DNA of 32,826 nt from positions 1-32,826 of the forward strand of contig DAIDHM010000059.1 in assembly GCA_027459705.1 (NCBI GenBank), in the 5' to 3' direction. This stretch comes from Ktedonobacteria bacterium (lineage in GTDB: Bacteria; Chloroflexota; Ktedonobacteria; Ktedonobacterales; JACDGC01). The position numbers and the translations under genes are program-made. The notes beneath the pieces are model-generated. The model was given only the letters and a program-made list of their open reading frames with translations. It did not search any database and had not been told where the DNA came from. Shown piece after piece: positions 1 to 7,591 of this stretch (its first letter is position 1; each line of letters begins with the position of its first letter).

Positions 1-219
1 GGCGCCGAAGGTGTTGGTCTCAATGATCGTCGCGCCCGCGGCGATATAGTCCTGATGGATACTTTGCACCAGGTCTGGTCGCGTCCGGTTCAGGTCATCG
101 AAGCAGATCGTTGCGGAGGTCGTTCCGAGGCGGGCGAAGAGCAACGTCCCCATCGCGCCATCGCAGAGGACCGGCCCACGCGCCAGATGATCGAGGAGTG
201 GTTCGTGATGGGATGCCAT
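1..219 (-). CDS. Homocysteine S-methyltransferase domain protein, N-terminal part only (gene runs off the window start)
   Basis: The reading frame is open from an ATG at 219 to the window edge and gives 73 residues. The N-terminus has DGAMGT at residues 20-25 and ends in AAGATIIETNTFGA, both hallmarks of the homocysteine S-methyltransferase barrel, in which homocysteine is methylated to methionine by a zinc-dependent enzyme. The intervening CFDDLNRTRPDLV stretch fits the same family. The fragment cannot tell cobalamin-dependent methionine synthase (MetH) from the fused homocysteine methyltransferase/methylenetetrahydrofolate reductase common in Chloroflexota and Firmicutes, or from a stand-alone enzyme. 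A weak SD-like AAGAGAG lies about 12 nt upstream. The gene is transcribed away from clpS. Confidence 0.85.
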   Translation of the reverse strand, partial: MASHHEPLLDHLARGPVLCDGAMGTLLFARLGTTSATICFDDLNRTRPDLVQSIHQDYIAAGATIIETNTFGA

Positions 220-262
220 GACGTATGGTGCTCTCTTTTCGATTTTTTGCGATTTCCCTCAT

Positions 263-290
263 AGTATAGCGCGTTTCTCGGCTGACGTAA
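263..290 (-). promoter_or_regulatory. Possible promoter for the homocysteine methyltransferase gene
   Basis: On the minus strand a good -10 hexamer TATACT (263-268) sits about 45 nt upstream of the start codon at 219. At 16 bp spacing the only -35 candidate is TTACGT, which is weak. The call rests mainly on the -10 and on position. Confidence 0.3.
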
Positions 291-374
291 CCGGGGACTT
301 GCCATGTTCGTCATGATAGAAGAGTGAAAAACGGTACGTGAGTGCCGCTAAAGATATCCGGAGTGGCGAGATCG

Positions 375-662
375 ATGGCTATTCAGCAACCACAGATCGA
401 TACGATTATCGAAGAGCGGCTACGCATGTTGCCGCGCTATGTCGTCATGCTGCATAATGACGAATTTCATGATATGGATCACGTTGTCCGCGCGTTGTTG
501 CAGACGATTCAATCGCTGAGTGTTGATGAAGCGATCCGCATCATGTTGACCGCGCACCAACAGGGGCAGGCACCTGTCATTACGTGCCTGCGCGAGACAG
601 CGGAATTCTACTGCGCGGGCCTTGAGCGCTATGGGTTGGATTGTACCGTCGAACCCGCTTGA
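375..662 (+). CDS. clpS: ATP-dependent Clp protease adaptor ClpS
   Basis: The 95-residue product carries the ClpS signature YVVMLHNDEFHDMDHVV followed by a helix ending in L..TI. The family binds the N-terminal domain of ClpA/ClpC and delivers N-degron substrates to the ClpP protease in the cytoplasm. The asparagine-aspartate pair of the signature (HND) is part of the pocket that reads the substrate N-terminus. I chose the ATG at 375 because GGAG at 360-363 precedes it at a usable distance and because family members start about 15-25 residues before the signature. An upstream start at 342 would add 11 residues without an SD. The gene stands alone, convergent with the phosphatase gene at 723-1397. 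Confidence 0.9.
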   Translation: MAIQQPQIDTIIEERLRMLPRYVVMLHNDEFHDMDHVVRALLQTIQSLSVDEAIRIMLTAHQQGQAPVITCLRETAEFYCAGLERYGLDCTVEPA

Positions 663-722
663 TCACCAGCATCCGTTTCTCGCCCAGTCTCGATCGCCCG
701 GGTGCGGCCAGGTCGTGTGGCT

Positions 723-1397
723 TCAGTCCGTGGAAGTGGCGCACTGGCGAGCGAAAGCGATGAGTTGGTTTACCTGGCGGCGGTTGGGTGCGGCTTGCCA
801 GCGATGTTCAGCAATCAATGAGAAGGCGGCGTAGGGAGAGAGCCCTTCTTTGACCAAAGCCGCCGCTGTCAGTAAAACGCTGCGTCCCACGCCATGTTCG
901 CAGTGAATGAGTACCTTCTGACCCGCCGCCCGTTGCGCATTGATCCACTCCGCGCCGCGTTCCAGATCCTCCAGGCTCAGGGGATAGGTGTCTGGCGTAG
1001 GCAGGTAGAGCAGCTCTATGCCACCACGCTGCAACGCCGCGACATCATCCTGGTGTTCAGCCCGCACATCGACAACGCGGGTAATACCCGCGCGCGCGAG
1101 CCGTGGGATATCCGTCGGGCGGACGCGCCCCCCCACCGCCATATCCGACGCGATCCAACTGTAATCCAGACGGTCTGGTAAGGGAATACCGATGCGCTCG
1201 ATGAATGCAGACTGTGGCGCGCCCTCGGGAAAAATGCGCGCGGCGATCCGCGTCCAATAGCGATAGAGCAGACGGATCCCTCCCAGGATATAGACACGCG
1301 CGAAGGACTGTCGAAAGATCAGGTCGGTGTTGGCCGGTGGTGCCATGGGCCTGGGGTCCGACGGTGAAGTCTGAGCAGGATCGGGTGGACGGGTCAA
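723..1397 (-). CDS. Dual-specificity (cysteine-dependent) phosphatase family protein
   Basis: The C-terminal half contains the phosphatase loop HCEHGVGRS (catalytic Cys about 166, Arg about 172 from the TTG start) preceded by VLI. Upstream, YLPTPDTYPLS offers the usual general-acid aspartate. This is the dual-specificity/PTPMT-like fold, which acts on phosphoproteins or on phospholipids and polyols. The N-terminal ~60 residues include an amphipathic stretch rich in Ile/Arg that might lie on the membrane. The TTG at 1397 has a perfect GGAGG seven bases upstream; a GTG at 1433 and an ATG at 1346 are also in frame. It lies 58 bp downstream of the lipid-type glycosyltransferase gene on the same strand, so the two are probably cotranscribed, and a lipid-phosphate substrate is a reasonable guess. 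Confidence 0.75.
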   Translation of the reverse strand: MTRPPDPAQTSPSDPRPMAPPANTDLIFRQSFARVYILGGIRLLYRYWTRIAARIFPEGAPQSAFIERIGIPLPDRLDYSWIASDMAVGGRVRPTDIPRLARAGITRVVDVRAEHQDDVAALQRGGIELLYLPTPDTYPLSLEDLERGAEWINAQRAAGQKVLIHCEHGVGRSVLLTAAALVKEGLSPYAAFSLIAEHRWQAAPNRRQVNQLIAFARQCATSTD

Positions 1398-1455
1398 GCG
1401 GCAGCCTCCAGTGAGCGAAAGATGAGCGGACACGAGCGCTGAAATCTCTCAGCGT

Positions 1456-2886
1456 TCAGGTAGAATGTTGCCGCCGACTGTCGCGGCGAATAAAGAGGGG
1501 CATGCGACGAATTGCGCCAATGCGCAGTAGCCGCCGCGTCGGCCGCATCGGCCGACCACTGGCGCGGCGTCGTCGGGTGAAGGTCACGCGGCGGATGAAG
1601 CGCTGTGGAGGCTGGCTCCACGGCGAGATTGCGCGGGGCGAAGGCAGATAGCGCAAGATCATCTGGGCAATCTCGAAAGATGCGCGCGGATTACTGAGCT
1701 GGAGGGCGTGCTCGCGCATGGTGCGCAACTCGGCACTCTCGCGCTGGGCCAGTCGCTGAACCGCCGCGACAATCTCAGTGGGAGTGGTTGCTAGCAGGCC
1801 AACGCCATGTTGCACCACATAGCCAATGTTGCCGACTTCCTGGCCAGGGATGGCACCGGTAAGAATAATGGGGAGGGCACAGGCCATTGCCTCTGCGATC
1901 GTCCCAGGGCCGGCTTTGGTCACGATGAGGTCAGCTGTGCGCATGAGATCTGGCATATTTTGGACAAATCCCAGCACTGCGGTAGGTACCCCAAAGGAGG
2001 CGCGTTCTGCCATCAGATGTTGATAGAGTGACCGATTGCGGCCAGTGACGACAATCTGCTGCACAGGAAGCTCGGCATGGGCGATGGCGCGGGCGGCCTC
2101 GCCGATGCCACCCAGACCTTCGCCACCCCCTACTAACAGGATCGTCAACATCTCGGGATCAAGGCCGAGCGAACGTCGCATCTCAGAGCGATCGGCCGGC
2201 GGCAAGCAGAATTTCGGATGGATCGGCATCCCCAGGATGCGAATTTTCTCGGGCGGCATGCCCTGCTCAATCAGCAAATCACGCGCGGCATCCGTGGGGA
2301 CTGAGACTTCATCGACTTCCGGTTCACACCAGGCGCGATGGAAGCGCACCATGTCGGTGACGACAGTGACGAAGGGAACGCGCACCCCCATCTCTTGCAT
2401 GATGCGCAGCGTTGGGCGAGTCAGCAGACCATGCACCGAGACGATGACATCTGGACGGAGTCGACTGAAAAGATCGATAAGGCCACGACGTAGCATCGTA
2501 CGCGTGAAAGAACTCATGGCAGAATAGGTCAGCCGTGTATTCGTGACATGCCAGAAACTGGCGTAGACCAATGGGCGTAACTCGACGGTCGGACCATAAA
2601 GGTTGGCTAGAGGGCCGAGGGGATAGCGGCCACATTCCTGCATAATATCGTGGATCTCACCATGCCAGGGTCGTTCTGATCCGCCCCATTGTGGGGGGAT
2701 GAGGTCGTGTGGATCGAACGGTAACCGATCGGAATTGATTGCAGAGGTGTGGTTAGGATCATGGAGATTGGTTTCGGCGGCAATGAGATCCATCGCCGCG
2801 CGGATGGCGTTTGCGGCGCTACGATGCCCCCCTCCCGTGTCGGCGATGAGGAAGAGGATCACTGGGACGCGTCGCGAATTGGCCAT
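1456..2886 (-). CDS. MGDG-synthase/MurG-like glycosyltransferase (processive diacylglycerol glycosyltransferase family)
   Basis: The 476-residue protein begins with a beta strand and the nucleotide-sugar loop DTGGGHRSAA (residues 16-25). It then has VHGLLTRP (151-158) and a C-terminal half with LVGGGEGLGG, VVTGRNR and the donor-binding KAGPGTIAEAMA (324-335) plus PGQE (347-350). This order matches the family of monogalactosyl-diacylglycerol synthases and UgtP-type glucosyltransferases (GT28 C-terminal domain), peripheral membrane enzymes that add sugar to diacylglycerol. GGAGGA lies eight bases before the ATG. Residues from about 428 to the end form an Arg-rich tail (many RR/RRR) not expected in the core family, which may bind acidic lipids or be disordered. 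The sugar donor cannot be told from the sequence. Confidence 0.8.
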   Translation of the reverse strand: MANSRRVPVILFLIADTGGGHRSAANAIRAAMDLIAAETNLHDPNHTSAINSDRLPFDPHDLIPPQWGGSERPWHGEIHDIMQECGRYPLGPLANLYGPTVELRPLVYASFWHVTNTRLTYSAMSSFTRTMLRRGLIDLFSRLRPDVIVSVHGLLTRPTLRIMQEMGVRVPFVTVVTDMVRFHRAWCEPEVDEVSVPTDAARDLLIEQGMPPEKIRILGMPIHPKFCLPPADRSEMRRSLGLDPEMLTILLVGGGEGLGGIGEAARAIAHAELPVQQIVVTGRNRSLYQHLMAERASFGVPTAVLGFVQNMPDLMRTADLIVTKAGPGTIAEAMACALPIILTGAIPGQEVGNIGYVVQHGVGLLATTPTEIVAAVQRLAQRESAELRTMREHALQLSNPRASFEIAQMILRYLPSPRAISPWSQPPQRFIRRVTFTRRRRASGRPMRPTRRLLRIGAIRRMPLFIRRDSRRQHST

Positions 2887-2927
2887 AGCGCGTGTCCTCC
2901 GTCAGGCTGCAATAAAGGAAATACCTG

Positions 2928-2979
2928 GCTGTGTGGTGCGGCGAGCGAGGATGCATCCTCGCTCGCCGCACCACACAGC
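2928..2979 (-). terminator. Perfect 52-bp palindrome, probable terminator downstream of rpmE
   Basis: Every base from 2928 to 2979 pairs across the centre at 2953/2954, giving two 26-base arms with no spacer. It starts 17 bases past the rpmE stop codon on the minus strand and is followed by a T-rich stretch (ATTTCCTTTATT). That suits an intrinsic terminator, although the zero-length loop and weak T-tract are unusual. It also sits only 41 bp upstream of the glycosyltransferase start, so it separates two same-strand genes and could attenuate readthrough. Confidence 0.6.
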
Positions 2980-2996
2980 GGTGATCCTCAGACGAA

Positions 2997-3209
2997 TTAG
3001 AGCTCGTCTTGCAGGTTGAAACGCTTGCGGAACCGATCGACGCGACCGGCGGTGTCCAGAATACGTTGCTGGCCCGTATAGAAGGGATGGCATTTGGAGC
3101 ACACATCCACCTTCAACACCTTCTTGGTACTGCCGACCGTGAAGGTATTACCACAGGCACAGATCACCTGCGCGTCCTGGTGGAATACTGGATGGGTTTT
3201 TGGTTTCAT
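2997..3209 (-). CDS. rpmE: 50S ribosomal protein L31, zinc-binding type
   Basis: The 70-residue product has the complete L31 signature: HP at the N-terminus, a zinc ribbon made of CACG and CSKC (four cysteines, the C+ form), then HPFYTG and a C-terminal [10 protein letters not shown]31 bridges the 30S and 50S heads through ribosomal protein bS/uL5 contacts, and the zinc form is the one made under zinc-replete conditions. Length and start agree with the family. AAGGA lies about 12 bases upstream. The gene is followed at once by the long palindrome at 2928-2979 and appears to be a single-gene unit. Confidence 0.95.
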   Translation of the reverse strand: MKPKTHPVFHQDAQVICACGNTFTVGSTKKVLKVDVCSKCHPFYTGQQRILDTAGRVDRFRKRFNLQDEL

Positions 3210-3592
3210 GGAAAGTCTGGGATCCTTTCACCGGACGGAACACTGTCGCGTCGTGCGACCATTTCCGCCAGGAATGCTGGCATATCGCAGTATTGATATG
3301 CACACAGGTATTGTATCACATCGTGATCGCGAGGGATAGGCCCATCGGCTGTTCGGGCCGCGCCCTGCGAGAGCCCGCCCGTGGGGCAGGTCGTGCCGCC
3401 ACGCGCCTATGATGAAGCGACCGCTGCCCACACGAACGTCGCCCATGGGCAGGCTGCCCGTGAGGGAATTTCAAGGTTTAGTGATATGAAATCGGTTAAA
3501 CCCGACCATCACCAGGCGTATAGGTGAGGGGTGGCATAGCTGTTCCTTGCCATGCACGCACACCTCGCGGGTGTCACACGCCGATCGCAGTC
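3210..3592. other. 383-bp intergenic gap without a supported gene
   Basis: The stretch between rpmE and the dehydratase gene contains no convincing coding frame. It presumably carries the rpmE promoter: a -10-like TACAAT (minus, 3310-3315) is present, but I found no matching -35. A short inverted repeat around 3444-3462 (GGGCA/TGCCC) and a loosely paired GGTTTA/TAAACC (about 3475-3500) are visible, and neither has a T-tract. Confidence 0.5.
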
Positions 3593-4537
3593 TCAATGAA
3601 ACGAGGGCAGGGTGATATTCGCGCCACAGAGCACGATGCCTACGCGTTCCCCATCTGCTGGCCGATAGGCCCCCGCGAGGATCGCCCCCAGCGCTGTCGC
3701 CCCGGAGGGTTCCGCCACCAAGCGCAGATCATTCCAGAGTCGTTGTTGCGCCGCTCGAATCGCATCATCGGTGACCAGGATCGAGTCCGCAACATAGGCG
3801 CTGGTGATCGCAAAGGGAATATCCCCGATACGCTGAGCGCCGAGGGCATCCATCGCTACTCCGCCAGGCGTGATATCGACAGGACGTCCGGCGCGGCGCG
3901 CATTGTACAATGTGGGGCAGGTTTCAGGCTCGATGGCGATAATGCGCGTTTTGCCCGCATACCATGCGGCGATCCCCGCAATCAACCCGCCACCTCCGAC
4001 AGCGACCAATATCGTGTCCAGATCTGGTGCTTGTTCAGCCAATTCTCGTCCAAGTGTTCCCTGGCCCGCGACCACTTCTGGCATATCATAAGCATGGACG
4101 ACCAGTGCCCCTGTCTCGGTGGCGCGCGCCTGACTGGCAATGAGCGCCTCGGCATAGCTCGCCCCGGTAATCGTCACGGCGGCGCGATAGTCACGCAGTC
4201 GCGCGATTTTGGCTGGCGAACTGACCTCCGGGACAAAAATCTCGGCGCGATACCCCAGACGCATCGCGGCATAGGCCACCGCCGCGCCGTGATTGCCGCC
4301 TGAGGCCGCGATGACCCCTGCTTCTGGTACGGTTGCACTCAGGATGCGGTTGAACGCACCGCGCGCTTTGAAAGATCCCGCGACCTGGGTCTGCTCCAAC
4401 TTGAGCGTGATGCGCGCCGGGCTCGCCAACGCGCCGGTTTCCAGTACCAACGTGGGGGTATTTCGGATATAAGGCGCAATGCGGCGCGCTGCCGCGGTGA
4501 TCATGCTCGGTGTCACGGGTTGTTCAGTCAACTGCAT
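3593..4537 (-). CDS. Threonine/serine dehydratase-like fold-II PLP enzyme
   Basis: The 314-residue protein shows GSFKARGA with the PLP Schiff-base lysine at about residue 57, the substrate loop SGGNHGAA (79-86), and the phosphate-binding glycine loop VGGGGLIAG (about 180-188). Near the C-terminus, CGAN supplies the residue that contacts the pyridine nitrogen. This is the IlvA/TdcB/serine racemase branch, which deaminates threonine or serine to 2-oxoacids. It has no C-terminal ACT regulatory domain, so it resembles the catabolic or short type more than allosteric IlvA. The ATG at 4537 has AGAGGA a few bases upstream; an in-frame start at 4609 would add 24 poorly conserved residues. It lies 89 bp downstream of tlyA on the same strand. 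Substrate preference is unknown. Confidence 0.85.
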   Translation of the reverse strand: MQLTEQPVTPSMITAAARRIAPYIRNTPTLVLETGALASPARITLKLEQTQVAGSFKARGAFNRILSATVPEAGVIAASGGNHGAAVAYAAMRLGYRAEIFVPEVSSPAKIARLRDYRAAVTITGASYAEALIASQARATETGALVVHAYDMPEVVAGQGTLGRELAEQAPDLDTILVAVGGGGLIAGIAAWYAGKTRIIAIEPETCPTLYNARRAGRPVDITPGGVAMDALGAQRIGDIPFAITSAYVADSILVTDDAIRAAQQRLWNDLRLVAEPSGATALGAILAGAYRPADGERVGIVLCGANITLPSFH

Positions 4538-4626
4538 CTCGTCCTCTTTTTCGGGATTCGTCTCTTTCGACAAAAATATCCCATGCTGGACGAACGATCT
4601 CGCCAGCATGCGAACTGCCTGGTCAC

Positions 4627-5496
4627 TTATTCGTGTGCGTCCGTGTTTTGCCCAGCGGCAAAACTGCGTCGGATCAGCCCATCCAGGTCGATCACGTCCG
4701 CATCCCTATCTCCCCGCTGGCGCTCTAGCCAGATTAAATATTCACGATTGCCTTCGCGGCCCTGGATCGGCGACGGCGCCAATCCGCGCACGCACACCCC
4801 ATGGGTCGGTTCGTCACACCAATCGAGGATGCTCTGCAGAATCATTCGATGGACCGCGGGGTCGCGAATGACACCGCTCCCCCGGTCAGCCTCATGCCTG
4901 CCTGCCTCAAATTGGGGCTTGATCAGCGCGACAATCCAGGCATCGGGCGTGAGGAGACGCAAGGCAGGGGGTAAGACCAGACGCAATGAGATGAATGAGA
5001 CATCGATCACGGCGCAATCCGCGCACTCACCCGTGGGGAGCGTCGTAATGTGTCGGATATTTGAGCGTTCCATGACCACGACGCGCGGATCTTCGCGGAG
5101 TTGCCAGGCAAGTTGTCCCTGGCCAACATCGATGGCATAGACGCGCCGCGCGCCACGTTGAAGTAAAACATCGGTGAAACCGCCGGTGGAAGCGCCAATA
5201 TCCAGCGCGACCAGATCGCGCGGTTGCAATGCGAAGGCATCGAGGGCATGCTCGAGTTTCAGTCCACCACGACTGACATAGCGCTCCTCAGCGGTTGGAG
5301 CCAGGCGGGTAATCACACTGGTTGGCGGGATGCGTGTCCCCGGTTTGTCACAGACCTTGCCGTCTACAAGGATCTGCCCCGCCAGGATGATTCCCTGGGC
5401 GCGCTCACGCGAAGCTGCCAGTCCCTGCGCTACTATCAGCACATCCAGACGCTCGCGTAGCGGACGGGCAATTTGCCCAGATGCGTCAGGCGTCAT
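4627..5496 (-). CDS. tlyA: TlyA family rRNA 2'-O-methyltransferase (S4 domain plus FtsJ-like domain)
   Basis: The N-terminus (about 15-75) is an S4 RNA-binding domain: RLDVLIVAQGLAASRERAQG then AGQILVDGKV. It is followed by YVSRGGLKLEHAL, which holds the catalytic lysine, and the SAM-binding LDIGASTGGFTDV (98-110). IDVSFISL and ALIKPQFE complete the K-D-K-E layout of the FtsJ/RrmJ class. TlyA proteins 2'-O-methylate cytidines in 16S and 23S rRNA. Length (289) is near the family's usual 250-280. The start codon lies inside the last 11 bases of the upstream membrane-protein gene, so the two are translationally linked, and the dehydratase gene follows. Confidence 0.9.
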   Translation of the reverse strand: MTPDASGQIARPLRERLDVLIVAQGLAASRERAQGIILAGQILVDGKVCDKPGTRIPPTSVITRLAPTAEERYVSRGGLKLEHALDAFALQPRDLVALDIGASTGGFTDVLLQRGARRVYAIDVGQGQLAWQLREDPRVVVMERSNIRHITTLPTGECADCAVIDVSFISLRLVLPPALRLLTPDAWIVALIKPQFEAGRHEADRGSGVIRDPAVHRMILQSILDWCDEPTHGVCVRGLAPSPIQGREGNREYLIWLERQRGDRDADVIDLDGLIRRSFAAGQNTDAHE

Positions 5497-6013
5497 AATT
5501 GGGACGAGAGGGTGACCCGAGAATGTGGGGTGCCTCGCTCAAACGATCACGTACCATCGACCGCTCGGAATAACTGAATCGCTCGCAACTCTCCAGGCGG
5601 GTCGTGAGATGATAGGCGCTATCGATAGCGCAGACGCCGCGATCATACGACGTGTCATCTGGTCGATAAAACTGGCAGAGTCCACAGTGTTGCGCCGTAC
5701 GCACAGGAGGTATAGCCAGCAGTCGGACCACACCAAGGATACCTGGCGCCGAGCTGACAGCTAACAACATGACTCCCATGGGTAAGAAGATCTCGGTAAG
5801 GAGTGGTTGGCGTTGGTCGGCGATCAGTAGCGCGATGATGACCATTGCCAGGCCAACACCCGCAAAGCATCCGGCAATCACAAACCAGGGCAATGCCTGT
5901 CGTCGCGCATGCTGTTGCGGAGTAGGGCTTGAATTGGTGAGGGTGAATCGTTTGCCAGGTCGATGTCGGCCTAGGAATCGACGGCGGCGCCGCTTGCTGG
6001 TCGTTTGCGTCAT
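5486..6013 (-). CDS. Two-helix membrane protein with a four-cysteine C-terminal domain, unknown function
   Basis: I do not recognise this 175-residue protein. It begins with a strongly basic segment (RRRRR around residues 8-12) and has two hydrophobic helices (about 42-66 and 75-100). A hydrophilic tail with the pattern CGLC, then C about 14 residues on and a further C about 14 beyond, could bind a metal or an Fe-S cluster. By the positive-inside rule the basic N-terminus and tail should both face the cytoplasm. The ATG at 6013 has GGAGGG upstream; the frame stays open further but without an SD. Its end overlaps the tlyA start by 11 bp, so it belongs to the same operon. Upstream lies the palindromic intergenic region shared with the E2 gene. 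Confidence 0.6.
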   Translation of the reverse strand: MTQTTSKRRRRRFLGRHRPGKRFTLTNSSPTPQQHARRQALPWFVIAGCFAGVGLAMVIIALLIADQRQPLLTEIFLPMGVMLLAVSSAPGILGVVRLLAIPPVRTAQHCGLCQFYRPDDTSYDRGVCAIDSAYHLTTRLESCERFSYSERSMVRDRLSEAPHILGSPSRPNYDA

Positions 6014-6035
6014 TGCGTACCCTCCACCTGAACCG

Positions 6036-6063
6036 TTGCCACCTCCGCATATATATGTATATG
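6036..6063 (+). promoter_or_regulatory. Candidate promoter for the E2 acyltransferase gene
   Basis: TTGCCA (6036-6041) and TATATG (6058-6063) are separated by 16 bp and match five and four of six consensus bases. The -10 overlaps the palindrome at 6044-6067. The implied leader before the start at 6282 is about 210 nt, which is long, so another start site is possible. Confidence 0.35.
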
Positions 6064-6067
6064 CGGA
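6044..6067. promoter_or_regulatory. 24-bp palindrome, candidate operator between divergent genes
   Basis: The arms TCCGCATATA and TATATGCGGA pair perfectly around a central TATG (6054-6057). The site lies 31 bp upstream of the minus-strand membrane-protein/tlyA operon and overlaps the candidate -10 of the plus-strand E2 gene. A dimeric regulator could act on both from here. A regulator is not identified in the window. Confidence 0.45.
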
Positions 6068-6281
6068 TTGTTGGAACCGTCGTTGGTCCACCCGTTCCGA
6101 GATACCCATAGCATATCGCGTCGCGACACAATATGCCAGAGGCAAAACCGTGAAACCAGGAAATTGGCAGGTGTCGTGCCTTCTGATGGCCCGAACGTCG
6201 CCCGGTGCTGTGGGGGTATCCGCGCGCGTGGTAGAATACGAGCGTCAATGGAGACGAATGCAGCGAGGAGATTTCTTGCAG

Positions 6282-7532
6282 ATGGCTATCACGCAGATCA
6301 CGATGCCGCAGTTGGGCGAGTCCGTTGCGGAAGGCACGGTGGGTTCCTGGCTTAAACAAGAAGGGGAAGCGATCCGTCGCGATGAATCGCTGGTCGAGAT
6401 CGTGACCGACAAGATTACGACCGAGCTTCCTTCACCGGTTGGTGGACGCCTCGTACGCATTCTGGTCTCGCCCGATCAGACGGTGAAAGTCGGTACCCCG
6501 ATCGCCGAGATTGAGACAGAGGCCGTGGCGAGTGCCAAAGAGGCTGGGACGTCAGCCATGCCGTCGCCAGCGCCCGTTAGTGCCCAAAATCCACCGCATG
6601 AGACCGTGCGTGGCGGCGCGACAGATCGCATCTCGCCACTGGCGCGCAAACTGGCCGCGGAGCATCAGGTCGATTTAAACCAGGTCACCGGGACCGGCGA
6701 ACAGGGCCGCGTCCGTAAGGAAGATATCCTGGCGTTTGTGGAGCGCCGCAACGCTGCGCCAGCCGCCGCTCCCAGTGCCCCACCTCGTTCGGCCCCCCAG
6801 CCCGCTCCGCAACTGGCGAGCACCGAGGACGAATACCTCCCAGTCTCGCAGATGCGCCGCCGCATCGCGGAGCATATGGTGCGGAGCAAGGCGATTGCAC
6901 CGCACGCGACCACGACGATCGAGGTCGATATGACCAGGATCGCTCGCTGGCTGGAAGCGAACAAAGCCACATTTAAGAGCCAGCATGGCTTTGGCATTAC
7001 CTTCGTGCCGTTCGTGACAAAGGCCACCATCGCGGCCCTGCGCGAAGTGCCAACCATGAACGCTTCCTGGACCGAAGATAACCGCATCGTCCTGCGCAAG
7101 CACATCCACATGGGTTTCGCGGTCTCCACCGACCAGGGTCTGCTCGTGCCGGTGCTCCGCGACGCGGATCAATATAGCATCGCGCAACTGGCGGAGCAAG
7201 TCAATGACCTGGCGAGCCGCGCGCGCGCCAATCGCCTCTTGCCCGACGACATCTCTGGCAGCACCTTTGTCGTCAACAATCCTGGCGTCTTTGGCACGAT
7301 CATCTCGGTGCCGATCATCAATCAACCCAATGCTGGCATCCTCAGCATGGACGCAGTGGTGAAGCGCCCCGTCGTTGTCGAGGATGACGCGATCGCCGTC
7401 CGCTCGATGATGTTCCTCTGCCTCTCTTTTGACCATCGTATCAATGATGGTTTGCAAGCGGCCCGCTTCCTTCAATCAATCCGCCGCAACCTGGATCTGC
7501 TCAGCGGCAACATCGATATCCATCGTCGCTGA
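6282..7532 (+). CDS. Dihydrolipoamide acyltransferase (E2) of a 2-oxoacid dehydrogenase complex
   Basis: The 416-residue protein has the three E2 parts in order. The lipoyl domain (1-78) carries the lipoylated lysine 44 in VTDKITTELPS. After an Ala/Pro linker comes the E3/E1-binding domain (about 117-153, ISPLARKLAAEH...GRVRKEDI). A second Ala/Pro linker leads to the catalytic domain, ending with SFDHRINDGLQAARFL (His 385, Asp 389). It transfers acyl groups from the E1-bound intermediate to CoA. The D-K-I lipoyl context and single lipoyl domain occur in branched-chain and 2-oxoglutarate types as well as pyruvate types, so the substrate is open. GAGGAG precedes the ATG at 6282; an ATG at 6258 with GGAG is an alternative. 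No E1 or E3 gene is adjacent, and a terminator follows. Confidence 0.9.
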   Translation: MAITQITMPQLGESVAEGTVGSWLKQEGEAIRRDESLVEIVTDKITTELPSPVGGRLVRILVSPDQTVKVGTPIAEIETEAVASAKEAGTSAMPSPAPVSAQNPPHETVRGGATDRISPLARKLAAEHQVDLNQVTGTGEQGRVRKEDILAFVERRNAAPAAAPSAPPRSAPQPAPQLASTEDEYLPVSQMRRRIAEHMVRSKAIAPHATTTIEVDMTRIARWLEANKATFKSQHGFGITFVPFVTKATIAALREVPTMNASWTEDNRIVLRKHIHMGFAVSTDQGLLVPVLRDADQYSIAQLAEQVNDLASRARANRLLPDDISGSTFVVNNPGVFGTIISVPIINQPNAGILSMDAVVKRPVVVEDDAIAVRSMMFLCLSFDHRINDGLQAARFLQSIRRNLDLLSGNIDIHRR

Positions 7533-7548
7533 GCAAACGATCATAGTC

Positions 7549-7586
7549 GCCCGCACGCCTGCACGGGCGTACGGGCATTTTTTTTT
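7549..7586 (+). terminator. Intrinsic terminator after the E2 gene
   Basis: Arms of 11 bases (7549-7559 and 7566-7576, one mismatch) enclose a six-base loop and are followed by nine T residues at 7578-7586. It starts 16 bases after the E2 stop codon and sits between the convergent E2 and moeA genes. Confidence 0.9.
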
Positions 7587-7591
7587 GCTCG

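Noticed and set aside
2036-2527. 163-codon plus-strand frame inside the glycosyltransferase gene.
   Set aside because: It is antisense to a protein with clear family motifs; its Ser/Arg-rich translation is typical of a shadow frame.
5769-6281. Upstream extension of the E2 frame by 171 residues.
   Set aside because: It runs antisense through the membrane-protein gene, has no E2-like sequence, and the lipoyl domain begins exactly at the SD-preceded ATG at 6282.
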